A stretch of 64,000 nt of DNA from Pseudovibrio sp. Tun.PSC04-5.I4 (GCF_900104145.1 NZ_FNLB01000006.1:3449001-3513000); one strand, 5' to 3'; counted from the stretch's first letter, positions 23,839 to 33,625 are shown. The notes: generated from the letters alone by a model not told the origin. Program-made: numbers and translations.

Positions 23839-25686
23839 TTGATGGCTGCTGATGACAAGAAGAGTGGGGCATCCACCGGCGCAGGCTCTGGTGGCGGAAC
23901 GTCCTCACGAAAAACTCCCCTTTCTGGCAGTACGCGCAAGCCAGTGACTATTGATCTGGCTGCGAAAGACGTTTCCAAGATAGATAAACCCGTTGAGAAG
24001 CCCGCAGCGACTTCCAAACTGGATGTGACTAAAACAGGTCCTTCCAAGGCAGGCTCGGTGCCTCCGGTAGACAAGCAGCCCTCACAAACACCTCCGAAGA
24101 CTGAAAAAACTGAAGCGACAATGACTAAGGCGACAGCAAGTGCGAAAGCTACTGCTGGCGCTGCGAAAGCCTCAGATGCCGACAAAAAGCCTACAGAAAC
24201 ATCTCCAACCGGAGCTGCAAAGAGCGCTGCCCAACCGGCGACTTCTGCAAGTGCTGCTTCCAAGCCAACTGATAAAAAAGAGCCGCTAACGGAAAAGGTG
24301 CAGGATGCCTCTTCTGGTGGTAAAGGTACGCCACCGCCTCCAACTGGTGGGAAGGGGGATGACCCTTCTGGCAAACCTCCGCATCCGCCTAAGCCGAGTT
24401 CTGGGTTTGGTGCGATGCTTGCGGCTGGTGTTGTTGGTGCGTTGATTGTTGCTGGTGCCGGTTTGGGTTTGCATCAGGTTGGTATGTTACAAATGGTTGG
24501 TGCAGGCGCTGGCCAGAATGCGACTGAAGTCCAAGCGCTTTTGGAAAGCTCCAAGAGCCGCTACTCGCAACTGCAGCAAGAAATAGCCAATCTGAAAGAT
24601 GATGCGACCGGGAGTTTTGCGGCTAAAGAGACAATTCAGCAGCTCACTGCTCAGTTGGACGCCTTGCAGAAGGAGACTCGTTCCAGTCTTAAAGATGCGA
24701 CCTCCGCCGTTTCTGATAATGTTCAGCAGCAGATGGCGACGCTTGGCGCGGAAATCAAAGAACTGAACGAGTTTATTTCCAATGGCGCTGCCGGTGATGG
24801 CGCTGCTGTTGCAAGTTTGAAGAAGACACAGGATCAGCTTTCTAAGCAAATGACAGCTCTGATGACGACCTCTCAAGGCTCGGCGCAGAAAGCTATGAAG
24901 GATGTTCAAGACAGCCTCACTCATTTGCAGAAGCAGTTTACTGGCTTGAAGGAAACGCCTACGCAGCTGCAGGCTCTCGGCTCTCAACTGGCCATTACAG
25001 GCTCTAAGGTTGAGGCAGCTCTTGCTCAAATTGGTAAGCTAACGGCTGAGCAGAAGGTTGTGGAAGGCGAGATTGAAGCGCTTGCTCAAAAATCTGCACA
25101 AACCACCAAACTCATTATTGAGCGTGTGGACCGGTTGGAAAAGTCGATTGGAACTGCCAGTGCTCAGGAACGTGCAGCACGCGCTATAGCGATTGCCTCT
25201 TTGCGGAATGCTGTTGATTCTGGTGAGAGTTATGAAGCGGAACTGGCTGCTGTTGAAGCCGTGTTGCCGGGGGATACAGCTGAGCTGGTTCCTCTAAAGG
25301 CTGCTGCTGCGACTGGCATTCCATCTTCTGCTGCGCTGATTGCCGGATTTGGTAAGGTTGCGCGCGAAATGAGTGCTGTGGTGATTACAGATGAGCAGGG
25401 TGATGTTGTTGATCGTCTGTTCTCCAGCGCCAAGTCTCTGGTTTCGATCCGCACGCCGACTGAAAGCCAGGGTACGAGCACAAGTGATGTGCTTGGCACT
25501 ATGGAAGCGCGCGTGTCTTCTGGTGATTTGGGTGAAGCAATGAAGGCGTTTGATGCCCTGCCGGAGCCAATGAAGACAGTTGGTGCTCCGTGGGCTGAGC
25601 AAGTTCAGGCTCGACTGGCTGCAGATGAATTGGTGAAAAAAATCACCGCCCAAGTTTTGAAATCGCTTGTTTCTGAAAACAAGTAG
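23839..25686 (+). CDS. Mitofilin (Mic60)-like inner-membrane protein
   Basis: 615 residues. The first 190 are low-complexity and rich in Ala, Thr, Lys, Pro. One membrane helix follows at about residues 194-217 ('GAMLAAGVVGALIVAGAGLGLHQ'). A long coiled coil (about residues 230-450) follows, with many Gln, Lys, Leu heptads. The C-terminal globular region, starting near 'ERAARAIAIASLRNAVDSGESYEAELAAVEAVLP', is the mitofilin domain. Alphaproteobacterial homologues of Mic60 sit between hem genes and hemY, as here, and are thought to shape membranes. AGGAGG lies 5 bases before the ATG. HemY begins 22 bases downstream. Confidence 0.9.
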   Translation: MMAADDKKSGASTGAGSGGGTSSRKTPLSGSTRKPVTIDLAAKDVSKIDKPVEKPAATSKLDVTKTGPSKAGSVPPVDKQPSQTPPKTEKTEATMTKATASAKATAGAAKASDADKKPTETSPTGAAKSAAQPATSASAASKPTDKKEPLTEKVQDASSGGKGTPPPPTGGKGDDPSGKPPHPPKPSSGFGAMLAAGVVGALIVAGAGLGLHQVGMLQMVGAGAGQNATEVQALLESSKSRYSQLQQEIANLKDDATGSFAAKETIQQLTAQLDALQKETRSSLKDATSAVSDNVQQQMATLGAEIKELNEFISNGAAGDGAAVASLKKTQDQLSKQMTALMTTSQGSAQKAMKDVQDSLTHLQKQFTGLKETPTQLQALGSQLAITGSKVEAALAQIGKLTAEQKVVEGEIEALAQKSAQTTKLIIERVDRLEKSIGTASAQERAARAIAIASLRNAVDSGESYEAELAAVEAVLPGDTAELVPLKAAAATGIPSSAALIAGFGKVAREMSAVVITDEQGDVVDRLFSSAKSLVSIRTPTESQGTSTSDVLGTMEARVSSGDLGEAMKAFDALPEPMKTVGAPWAEQVQARLAADELVKKITAQVLKSLVSENK

Positions 25687-25707
25687 CATCGGAAAGGAGC
25701 GAAGGAC

Positions 25708-27522
25708 ATGGTCCGCGTTCTCATCTTTTTCGCGTTTGTCTTCTTGCTGGCTCTCGGCGGTGCCTGGATGGCTGATCGTCCGGGCGTTCTTACGCTGGAA
25801 TGGCAAGGGTACGTTGTTCAGGCAAGCCTGCTGACGGCAGTTGTCGCGTTTGGCGCGTCACTGGTCGCATCCATTGTTATCTGGGGCTTCTTCCGGTTGC
25901 TCTGGAAATCGCCAACGCTTGCTTCTCGCTTTATGCAGCGGCGCCGTAAGGACAAGGGCTTTGATGCTCTGTCTCAAGGGCTGATGGCGCTTGGTGCTGG
26001 CGATACGCTGCATGCACGCAAGCATGGGTTGAAAGCGGATAAGCTGCTGCTAGGAAATGAGCCTGCGGCGAAGCTGCTGTTGGCGCAAACTGCTCAGTTG
26101 AGTGGTGATAATGCTGAAAGCCGCAAGCGGTTTGAGGAAATGCTGGAAGATGGCCGCTCTATGGCTGTTGGTTTGCACGGGCTTTATATTGAAGCTGAAC
26201 GTGAGAGTGAGCCGGCTGCTGCACGTCACTTTGCAGAGGAAGCCTTCAATTTAGTGCCCGGTTTGCATTGGGCAGGCAATGCGGTGCTTGGCTATCAGGC
26301 CGTATCCGGTGACTGGGAAGAAGCGATTGCAACGCTTGAGCGCAATTATGCTGCTCACATGCTGGATAAAAAGACGCTGCGCCGCCATAAAGCCGTTCTG
26401 CTGACCGCTCGCGCACTTGAGCTTGAGAATGAAAACCCCGATCGCGCACGAACGCTTGCTGTAGAAGCGCATGGTTTGGCACCGTCTCTGGTTCCTGCTG
26501 CCCTTGTTGCAGCACGTTTGCGGACGCGCTCTGGTGATGTTCGTAAGGCAAGTAAAATTATCGAGGCAGCATGGAAGCTTAATCCGCACCCAGACCTTGC
26601 TGAAGCTTACGCGCATGTCAGGCCGGGTGATTCCGTTTCTGATCGTCTGAGCCGTGCCAAATCTCTTGCAAGTATGCGGGCCTATTCCTCTGAGGGTGCA
26701 ATTTCTATCGCGGTTGCTGCTATTGAGGCTAAGCAATTTGATGAAGCCCGTGAGCAGCTTAAACGTGTTCTCCGGTCTGAACCATCTCAACGCGCCTTTT
26801 TGCTGATGGCGGACCTTGAAGATCGCGAGCATGGCGATCAGGGCCGTATTCGGGAATGGTTGGCGCGTGCAGTGCGTGCGCCTCAGGACGAAGTTTGGAT
26901 TGCAGATGGTGTCATTTCTGCGAATTGGACCCCGGTTTCTCCTAGGACAGGCCGTGTAGACGCCTGTAAATGGGCCGCTCCTGAAGGAGTGTTTGGTCAG
27001 GACCAGACGGTTGAAGTGATTGATGACAAGCTGTTTGAGCCACCGGTGCTTGCTGGACCGGTTCAAGTTTTGAATGAGCCTGTTGAAGCTGTGATTGTTG
27101 TGCCGAAAGCGGCAGACAGCAAGCCGGTTGTTGATACATCTAAAGCTGAAGTTGAGCCAACTTCGGCTCCGGCTACCAAGCCTCAGGTTTTGGAACCTAA
27201 GCCAGTTGTTAAGGCCGCCGAGACCCCGCCTCCAGTTGCCAAACCTGCAGGAAAGCCAAAGCCAGAGGAACCAGCGACGGTTGTGCCTGTTGAAGCTTCC
27301 AGTTGGGCATCACCTAAAACCAGTCGTGATGGAAAACCTGAGGTGGTGGACTTGGCTAAAGCCGAGAAGAAAACATCAGCCGAAGATGTCGCAAAGCTGG
27401 AGAAGAAAGATGATGCGCTGGTGGAATTTCCGCTGTCTCATCTTCCTGACGATCCCGGACCGGAACCAGATGAAGATGACCTTAACCCTCCTAAGGATAA
27501 GAGTTTTAGGTTCTTTCGATAG
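25708..27522 (+). CDS. hemY: HemY-like membrane protein with TPR repeats
   Basis: 604 residues. Two N-terminal membrane helices are visible ('VLIFFAFVFLLALGGAWMA' and 'LLTAVVAFGASLVASIVIWGFF'), followed by 'ASRFMQRRRKDKGFDALSQGLMALGAGDTLHARKHGLKA', the HemY N-terminal domain. A middle region of TPR-like helical pairs runs to about residue 390. The last 170 residues are proline- and lysine-rich and look disordered. Proteobacterial HemY (not protoporphyrinogen oxidase) is linked to heme synthesis by position but its biochemical role is not established. It is the last gene of the hemC-hemD-mitofilin-hemY run. Confidence 0.92.
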   Translation: MVRVLIFFAFVFLLALGGAWMADRPGVLTLEWQGYVVQASLLTAVVAFGASLVASIVIWGFFRLLWKSPTLASRFMQRRRKDKGFDALSQGLMALGAGDTLHARKHGLKADKLLLGNEPAAKLLLAQTAQLSGDNAESRKRFEEMLEDGRSMAVGLHGLYIEAERESEPAAARHFAEEAFNLVPGLHWAGNAVLGYQAVSGDWEEAIATLERNYAAHMLDKKTLRRHKAVLLTARALELENENPDRARTLAVEAHGLAPSLVPAALVAARLRTRSGDVRKASKIIEAAWKLNPHPDLAEAYAHVRPGDSVSDRLSRAKSLASMRAYSSEGAISIAVAAIEAKQFDEAREQLKRVLRSEPSQRAFLLMADLEDREHGDQGRIREWLARAVRAPQDEVWIADGVISANWTPVSPRTGRVDACKWAAPEGVFGQDQTVEVIDDKLFEPPVLAGPVQVLNEPVEAVIVVPKAADSKPVVDTSKAEVEPTSAPATKPQVLEPKPVVKAAETPPPVAKPAGKPKPEEPATVVPVEASSWASPKTSRDGKPEVVDLAKAEKKTSAEDVAKLEKKDDALVEFPLSHLPDDPGPEPDEDDLNPPKDKSFRFFR

Positions 27523-27626
27523 ATAAATACTCATCCCAGACATGCGGGGCTCTTATGAGTTTCCTATGAATGTCGATAGGCGGTGGATGCTTGTTCTACT
27601 GCTGCAAAACACACTTGCATCTTATT

Positions 27627-27649
27627 GGGAGCTTGGGTATCAAGCTCCC
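27627..27649. terminator. Hairpin between hemY and tRNA-Thr
   Basis: A perfect 9-base-pair stem (GGGAGCTTG with CAAGCTCCC) around GGTAT. No T-run follows, but the position after hemY suits a terminator or a processing element before the tRNA. Confidence 0.4.
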
Positions 27650-27680
27650 ACTTCCCGGCACACCTCGTGCCAGTTGGTAA

Positions 27681-27756
27681 GCCGCTGTAGCTCAGATGGT
27701 AGAGCGCGTCATTCGTAATGATGAGGTCGAAGGTTCGAGTCCTTTCAGCGGCACCA
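27681..27756 (+). tRNA. tRNA-Thr (anticodon CGT)
   Basis: 76 bases including the encoded CCA. The acceptor GCCGCTG pairs with CAGCGGC. The D stem is GCTC/GAGC. The anticodon stem CGTCA/TGATG carries the loop TTCGTAA with anticodon CGT, and the T arm has TTCGAGT. The neighbouring AT-rich gene at 27898 suggests that this tRNA has served as an insertion site. Confidence 0.96.
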
Positions 27757-27897
27757 GTAATTCGATAACTAATCAAATTCAAATTAGTTCCTTTTTGTGG
27801 GGGCGGGGGTTATCTGTACGCTTCGTAAACTATTGTTTTATAATCATTATCGACAAGTTTGATTTCTAATCTGTTGTCGAGTTATGCGAGGAATCTG

Positions 27898-29832
27898 GTG
27901 CAGTACAGAAGAGAGATAGATGGCTTACGTTCGTTGGCTATCATCCCGGTTGTGCTTTTTCATGCTGGTGTTCCTGTTTTTTCAGGTGGCTATGTTGGTG
28001 TAGATATTTTCTTTGTTATTAGTGGATTTCTAATAACCAGAATTATTTTAAGAGATCTTGAAGTCAATAGATTCAGTTTTTGGGATTTCTCCCAACGGCG
28101 TGTACGCCGAATATTTCCTGCACTTTTTGTTGTCTTGGTTATTTCGTTTTCATTGGCATGGATAATTCAAGTTTCGTCTGATTTTAATCAGTTTGCAAAA
28201 TCAATAGTTTCGGTTGCGACTTTTACATCCAATTTTTTCTTCTATAAGCAAAGCGGCTATTTTGATGGGGCATCTGAATTAAAGCCATTGCTACATATGT
28301 GGAGTCTAGCTGTAGAAGAACAGTTCTACATATTCTTTCCAATATATTTATATCTAATTTGGAAATTTTCTCGAGAGAGAATACTTGTATTACTTATGTT
28401 GATAGCGGTGTTAAGCTTTACTGCGGCCTCTATTGGAGTTTCGTATTTTCCAGATTTTTCATTCTACCTTTTACCTACACGAGCTTGGGAGCTTTTATTG
28501 GGAGCAATTGCAGCATTCGTAGACAGCCGGTCGGCTCGGCGAATGGAAAGCGATAGTTTGAGCTTTCTTGGAATAGGGATGATTGCCTTCTCAGTTTTTT
28601 ATTTTGATAGGCAAACGCCTTTTCCTGGGTATTCAGCGCTCGCGCCTACTTTCGGAGCTTTTTTTATAATTCTGTTTGCTGGACCCAATACCTTTTGTGG
28701 TCGACTTCTTTCGTTTCCTGTTTCAGTGGGATTGGGTCTGATAAGTTACAGTCTATATTTGTGGCATCAGCCAGTTTTTGCATTTTATCGACTCGAATTT
28801 GGAGTTGAATTATCTACATCTGAGCAATGCATTCTTATCATGATTTGTCTACTTATGGCCATATTGTCTTGGAGATACATTGAAACTCCAACACGAGCTA
28901 AACGCTTTCTTCCAAATAAGAAAATTTTATTTGCTGGGTTCGCTATTTCAATTTCTTTTATTGTAGCCGGGCGTTCGATCATCTTATTGAAAGTTGCAGA
29001 TTACAAACTAGAAAATTTTGCATCTCTACTCACACCTCCTCGGAGTAGTAAACTTCAATTGAAAGATAAGTGCTTTTTATTGAGTGCTTCTGTAGACACC
29101 TTTGATCTTAATTCATGTTTTGAAGGTTATCTTGGTGAGGGCGTAAATGTTTTGATTGTTGGTGACTCTCATGCTGCAAGTTTATATCCAGGCTTAAAAC
29201 TAGCATTGAACAAGAATAATATTTCACTTTACATGTTAACAGCTGCATACTGCTTGCCATTAATTACGGATTTTCCTAGTAATGTAAGCGAAACAGCTAC
29301 CCCAAGGTGTAGTAAGATTAATCATCAAGTTAGAAAAACTATTGGATCAATGAAATTTGATTTGGTGTTGATTTCTTCGCATATTAGCGAGTGGGGTTTT
29401 TCCCAAAATCTTAGATGGACATATCCTGGGTATTATAGAGATTTCTTGGAAGTCATTGATCAATTAAAACTTTCACAAAAATTGGTAGTTGTAAACCAGT
29501 TTCCGATATGGCCTGGGGGACTTCCTAATGTATTAGAACGTGAGCTGAAGGCTACTAATTATAGAAGTGAGGAATTATCAAGGTATTCTGAGAACGGCTT
29601 GGATGATAAGTTTTTCTCGGTTGACGAAAAGCTGCAGCTTGATGCCTCTTCAGTTGGTGTCGGCGTTATTTCTCCAGCTGCTTTGCTATGTATCGAAAAA
29701 ATGTGCCAGCGGTTTGTAAAATATAAAAGTATAAACACGGCAATGAGCTTTGATTACGGTCATCTTTCGTTGGCGGGTAGTTTATTTCTTGGGAAGGCTA
29801 TGGTGCCGGCGATTACGGAATATCTGCACTAA
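27898..29832 (+). CDS. OafA-type O-acetyltransferase (acyltransferase 3 plus SGNH domain)
   Basis: 644 residues from GTG 27898, preceded by GAGG at 7 bases; an upstream in-frame TTG (27859) has no such site. Residues 1 to about 350 form the ten-helix acyltransferase-3 domain, with 'EIDGLRSLAIIPVVLFHAGVPVFSGGYVGVDIFFVISGFLI' and 'MWSLAVEEQFYIFFPIYL'. The C-terminal part is a periplasmic SGNH domain with 'LIVGDSHAASL' and the Asp/His pair in 'FDYGHLSLAG'. Such proteins O-acetylate LPS, peptidoglycan or exopolysaccharide. The gene is much richer in A and T than its neighbours and sits directly after tRNA-Thr, signs of recent transfer. Confidence 0.93.
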   Translation: MQYRREIDGLRSLAIIPVVLFHAGVPVFSGGYVGVDIFFVISGFLITRIILRDLEVNRFSFWDFSQRRVRRIFPALFVVLVISFSLAWIIQVSSDFNQFAKSIVSVATFTSNFFFYKQSGYFDGASELKPLLHMWSLAVEEQFYIFFPIYLYLIWKFSRERILVLLMLIAVLSFTAASIGVSYFPDFSFYLLPTRAWELLLGAIAAFVDSRSARRMESDSLSFLGIGMIAFSVFYFDRQTPFPGYSALAPTFGAFFIILFAGPNTFCGRLLSFPVSVGLGLISYSLYLWHQPVFAFYRLEFGVELSTSEQCILIMICLLMAILSWRYIETPTRAKRFLPNKKILFAGFAISISFIVAGRSIILLKVADYKLENFASLLTPPRSSKLQLKDKCFLLSASVDTFDLNSCFEGYLGEGVNVLIVGDSHAASLYPGLKLALNKNNISLYMLTAAYCLPLITDFPSNVSETATPRCSKINHQVRKTIGSMKFDLVLISSHISEWGFSQNLRWTYPGYYRDFLEVIDQLKLSQKLVVVNQFPIWPGGLPNVLERELKATNYRSEELSRYSENGLDDKFFSVDEKLQLDASSVGVGVISPAALLCIEKMCQRFVKYKSINTAMSFDYGHLSLAGSLFLGKAMVPAITEYLH

Positions 29833-30174
29833 AGATATCCTTGGAAAAATTTCAGGGTGGAGCAAAGCACTGCTAATAGGCAACATTTTTTTGAAGATTT
29901 CCAACTTTAAAGCTCAGTCATTGTTAGTCGGGTTGGTACGCGTAATTCCACTTTATTGTGTACTGGCGCTCCGGCACCAGCAACTCTCTGATACTTCATA
30001 ATCCCCCACAAACTTGATAGTTTAGCTTTGCCTTGTCGCCTACTCGTCGTAGGTTCCGGAGTGCGTTTTTTGGTCCTTTAGTCGAACCATTGAACATTCT
30101 AATTTCATTTGCATATGTGAAGGCCATCACGATTTTGCCCAGTGCAAACAGGTGATGGATGTGGAGTACCGGAA
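29833..30174. other. Gene-poor gap after the acyltransferase
   Basis: About 340 bases. Base composition returns to that of the chromosome towards its right end. No gene or RNA recognised. A 9-base match to the tRNA-Thr 3' end (CGGCACCAG at 29972-29980) is present but too short to call an attachment site. Confidence 0.4.
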
Positions 30175-31374
30175 GTGATTGTCGATCACCTGAATAAATT
30201 GCGTGCATGGCTGTTTGATGATGCGTTGCCGTTGTGGTTGAAAGCTGGTGAGGATGCCGCCAATGGCGGATTTGCAGAGACCATCACGTTGGACTGCGAA
30301 GGTAGCGCCGATAACCGGCGAGGCCGTGTAAATCCGCGGATGGTGTTTGTGTATTGCGAAGCGGGTCGTCTTGGTTGGCAAGGGCCGTGGATGGATGTTG
30401 CTTTGCGCACGCAGGCTTATGTTGAGCGTGTGTATGCTACGCCTGATGGATACATTGGTGCTTTAGCAACACCGGATGGTCAGCTGTTGGACACAGCCTT
30501 TGATCTTTATAACCAAGCGTTTGCCTTGCTCGCTCTTTCCAGCATTGCTGATGTGAACAGTGAGAAGCGTGAGGAAGCGTGCACCAAAGCCGCCGCTCTG
30601 TTGGGTGTATTGAAGAGCCGCTTTAAGCACCCTGTCGCCGGTTTTCAGGAGGCTGAACCGCCACGCGCACCGCTTGGTGCAAACCCGCACATGCATTTGT
30701 TTGAGATGTGCTTGGAGTGGGAACGCTCTGAAACTCTTAGCGCTGAACAGAAGGCTGTTTGGGCTGCTCTGGCGGATGAGCTTGGTGGGCTTTGCCTTAA
30801 GCACTTCATTTGTGAAAAGACTGGTGGTCTACGCGAGTTTTTTGCTCTGGACTGGTCGCCAATGCCGGGTGACGAAGGTCGTGCCTTGGAGCCGGGGCAT
30901 CACTTTGAGTGGGCATGGTTGCTGAGCCGCTGGAACAAACTGCGCGGTGACGAGCGTGCGAAAACTGTTGCTGCGCGGTTGTTTGAGATCGCAGAGACCT
31001 ATGGAGTTGATCGCGAGCGCGGCGTTGCCGTTATGGGCATCAATGATGATTTCTCTATGCGTGATCCTCTGGCGCGGCTCTGGTCTCAGGCAGAGTGGCT
31101 GAAAGGCTCTATTGCCATGCTGGAAAGCACGGGTGAGGAAGAACAATCTCGCTTCCATGCGTCAATGCTGAATGCTTTGGCGGCGCTTGTGATGTTCCTT
31201 AATGATGTGCCTGCTGGTCTTTGGAAAGACAAATATTTGCCAGATGGTACGTTTGTTAACGAGGCAGCACCTGCAAGTTCTCTCTACCACATCATTTCAG
31301 CGATTTCTGAATTGGACCGTTTCTGTAAATCTGATGTTGGTAAGCGTGTTCTGGCGCTCGATACACCGCAGTGA
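30175..31374 (+). CDS. N-acylglucosamine 2-epimerase (AGE) family protein
   Basis: 399 residues from GTG 30175 (GGAG 8 bases upstream). An in-frame GTG at 30142 lacks a ribosome binding site. The fold is an alpha/alpha six-barrel. Conserved active-site segments include 'GGFAETITLDCEG', 'NPRMVFVYCEAGRLGW', 'YNQAFALLALSSI', 'NPHMHLFEMCLEWE', 'EPGHHFEWAWLLSRW' and 'LWSQAEWLKGSIAM', with the catalytic histidines. Family members interconvert sugars such as mannose/fructose, cellobiose or N-acetylglucosamine/mannosamine; this one most resembles the mannose isomerase group, which is inference. It is followed 33 bases later by an oxidoreductase gene, probably in one operon. Confidence 0.9.
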   Translation: MIVDHLNKLRAWLFDDALPLWLKAGEDAANGGFAETITLDCEGSADNRRGRVNPRMVFVYCEAGRLGWQGPWMDVALRTQAYVERVYATPDGYIGALATPDGQLLDTAFDLYNQAFALLALSSIADVNSEKREEACTKAAALLGVLKSRFKHPVAGFQEAEPPRAPLGANPHMHLFEMCLEWERSETLSAEQKAVWAALADELGGLCLKHFICEKTGGLREFFALDWSPMPGDEGRALEPGHHFEWAWLLSRWNKLRGDERAKTVAARLFEIAETYGVDRERGVAVMGINDDFSMRDPLARLWSQAEWLKGSIAMLESTGEEEQSRFHASMLNALAALVMFLNDVPAGLWKDKYLPDGTFVNEAAPASSLYHIISAISELDRFCKSDVGKRVLALDTPQ

Positions 31375-31407
31375 ATATGAAAAGTACGAAGGATTGGGAG
31401 ACTTATA

Positions 31408-32415
31408 ATGGTTAAATGGGGCGTACTATCTACTGCACGGATTGGTCGTGAAAAGGTTATTCCTGCGCTGATGAAAGCGCGCGGTGTGGAAGTTGCTGCC
31501 ATTGCCTCTCGCACTGAAGAGAATGCCAAGCAAGTGGCTGCTGAACTGGGTATTCCCAAGGCTTACGGCTCCTACGAGGCCTTGCTGGCGGACCCAGAGA
31601 TTGAGGTGATCTACAACCCTTTGCCAAACCACATGCATGTGCCGATGACCATTGCAGCTGTGAAAGCTGGTAAGCATGTGCTTTGTGAAAAGCCGATTGC
31701 GCTGGATGCGGAAGAAGCCCGTATGCTGCTGGATATACCAAGTGACCGCTTTGTTATGGAAGCGTTCATGGTCCGTGCACATCCACAATGGGAACGCGCT
31801 TTGGAGATCGTTCAATCCGGCGAGTTGGGCAAGCTACAGGCTGTGCAGTGCTTCTTTGGATACGATAATCAGGACCCGCAAAACATCCGCAACAAAACCG
31901 AGCTTGGCGGCGGCGGCTTGATGGATATCGGTTGTTACCCAATTGTGGCGTCTCGCTACTTCTATGACGCTGAGCCTGAGCGGGTCGTGAGTTTGATTGA
32001 CCGCGACCGGACTTTTGGAACGGATCGTCTGACTTCTGTGATGATGGACTTTGGACAGGGACGACAGGCGCAGTTTACAGTTTCAACGCAATCTGCCCCT
32101 TATCAACGCATCAATCTGGTTGGAACGGCCAAGCGTTTGGAGATCCTCATTCCGTTTAACGCGCCTCCGGGTGAAGAGACTATTCTTCGCTTGGATTCGG
32201 GTAAGTTGCCTGGCGATGGCGCTGTTGAGGTGGAGCGTATTTCGGCATGCGATCAATACACGCTGCAAGGTGAGTTATTCTCTCGTGTTGTACGTGGTGA
32301 GGAAGAGCTGCCTTACGGTATTGCTGATGCGATCCAGAACATGGAAATCATCGACGCGATTGTTCGATCTGAGCGTAATGCAGGCTGGGAGGACGTTGGG
32401 TCCTCTGAGGAATAA
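31408..32415 (+). CDS. Gfo/Idh/MocA-family oxidoreductase
   Basis: 335 residues. The NAD(P)-binding Rossmann half is 'WGVLSTARIGREKVIPALMKA' and 'AIASRTEENAKQVAAELGIPKAYGSYEALLADPEIEVIYNPLPNHMH'. The hallmark 'GKHVLCEKPIALDAEEA' contains the E-K-P motif with the catalytic lysine. The C-terminal half is the family's beta-sheet domain ('GGGGLMDIGCYPI'). These enzymes oxidise or reduce sugars or inositols. Pairing with the AGE-family epimerase suggests joint use of one sugar. The gene ends at a strong bidirectional terminator. Confidence 0.93.
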   Translation: MVKWGVLSTARIGREKVIPALMKARGVEVAAIASRTEENAKQVAAELGIPKAYGSYEALLADPEIEVIYNPLPNHMHVPMTIAAVKAGKHVLCEKPIALDAEEARMLLDIPSDRFVMEAFMVRAHPQWERALEIVQSGELGKLQAVQCFFGYDNQDPQNIRNKTELGGGGLMDIGCYPIVASRYFYDAEPERVVSLIDRDRTFGTDRLTSVMMDFGQGRQAQFTVSTQSAPYQRINLVGTAKRLEILIPFNAPPGEETILRLDSGKLPGDGAVEVERISACDQYTLQGELFSRVVRGEEELPYGIADAIQNMEIIDAIVRSERNAGWEDVGSSEE

Positions 32416-32419
32416 CAGG

Positions 32420-32458
32420 TTTCAGAGCGGGACCAAATGCATGTGTCCCGCTCTGAAA
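32420..32458. terminator. Bidirectional terminator between oxidoreductase and lactate dehydrogenase genes
   Basis: A perfect 14-base-pair stem (TTTCAGAGCGGGAC with GTCCCGCTCTGAAA) with an 11-base loop, and T-rich bases on either side. It serves the two convergent genes. Confidence 0.85.
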
Positions 32459-32470
32459 TAGTGTTTTATT

Positions 32471-33625
32471 TTATAGCTTTACGCCATCTATTGAGTAGAT
32501 GTTGTCACGGTTGAGCGTGTTCAGATCACGTTTGCCACACAGCGCCATGGTGGTATCCAGTTCTTTCTGGATGATCTCCAGAGACTTGGTGACACCTTGC
32601 TTGCCACCAGCTCCCAAGCCGTAAAGGAATGGTCTGCCGATGTAAGTGCCTTTTGCGCCAAGGCTGATTGCTTTCAGCACATCTTGTCCAGAGCGAATGC
32701 CGCCGTCGATGTGGATTTCAACTTTATCGCCAACTGCATCAACGATTTCCGGTAGGATCTCGATTGAAGACGGTGCTCCATCCAGCTGACGTCCACCGTG
32801 GTTGGAAACGATGATGGCATCACAGCCGGATTCTACAGCAAGACGTGCATCTTCCTTGTCCAGAATACCCTTGAGTATCAGCGGGCCGCCCCAGCGTTTT
32901 TTGATCCACTCAATGTCATCCCAGCTTAGGCGCGGGTCAAACTGCTCTGCTGTCCATGAGGAGAGCGATGATAAGTCACCAACGCCTTTTGCATGCCCAA
33001 CAATATTGCCGAATGTACGGTTCTTGCTGGTTAGCATCTGCATGCACCACAGCGGACAGCTCGCCATCTGCCAGATATGCTTTGGTGTGAACTTTGGCGG
33101 GGCAGACAGGCCATTGCGCAGGTCTTTATGACGCTGACCTAATACCTGAAGGTCGAAAGTGAGGACGAGGGCAGAGCAGCCCGCTTCCTTTGCGCGATCA
33201 ATCAACGCGTTGATAAAATTGCGGTCCTTCATCACATAAAGCTGGAACCAGAATGGCTTTTGCGTTTTGGCTGCAACCGCTTCGATAGAACAGATGCTCA
33301 TGGTGGAAAGGGTGAACGGTACGCCGAATTCTTCTGCAGCCTGAGCTGCCAAGATTTCTCCGTCCGCATGCTGCATACCTGTCAGGCCTGTTGGAGCCAA
33401 TGCGACTGGCATGGATACATCCTGACCAATCATCTTGGTCGCTAGTGTGCGGTTGGTCATATCTACAGCGATGCGTTGACGAAGTTTGATCTTCGAAAAG
33501 TCGCTCTCGTTTGCTCTGTAGGTGCTTTCTGTCCATGAGCCTGAGTCGGCATAGTCAAAAAACATCTTAGGGACGCGACGGCGTGCGCGCTCTTTAAGGT
33601 CGCTTATTTCTAGTATTGGTGCCAT
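32471..33625 (-). CDS. lldD: FMN-dependent alpha-hydroxy-acid dehydrogenase (L-lactate dehydrogenase type)
   Basis: 384 residues of the TIM-barrel FMN family. 'VPKMFFDYADSGSWTESTYRAN' begins the domain; 'VALAPTGLTGMQHADGE' and 'PFWFQLYVMKDRNF' contain FMN contacts. The active site is 'CDAIIVSNHGGRQLDGAPSSIEILPEI', whose histidine is the catalytic base and whose arginine binds the substrate carboxylate. 'DGGIRSGQDVLKAISLGA' holds the FMN phosphate. The L-lactate dehydrogenase LldD is most likely, since the length and tail ('LNTLNRDNIY') match, but glycolate or mandelate relatives cannot be excluded. Single gene. Confidence 0.88.
   Translation of the reverse strand: MAPILEISDLKERARRRVPKMFFDYADSGSWTESTYRANESDFSKIKLRQRIAVDMTNRTLATKMIGQDVSMPVALAPTGLTGMQHADGEILAAQAAEEFGVPFTLSTMSICSIEAVAAKTQKPFWFQLYVMKDRNFINALIDRAKEAGCSALVLTFDLQVLGQRHKDLRNGLSAPPKFTPKHIWQMASCPLWCMQMLTSKNRTFGNIVGHAKGVGDLSSLSSWTAEQFDPRLSWDDIEWIKKRWGGPLILKGILDKEDARLAVESGCDAIIVSNHGGRQLDGAPSSIEILPEIVDAVGDKVEIHIDGGIRSGQDVLKAISLGAKGTYIGRPFLYGLGAGGKQGVTKSLEIIQKELDTTMALCGKRDLNTLNRDNIYSIDGVKL

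Noticed and set aside
29972..29980. CGGCACCAG repeats the end of tRNA-Thr and could be an attachment site
   Set aside because: Nine bases is too short and could occur by chance; no integrase gene is present between the copies.
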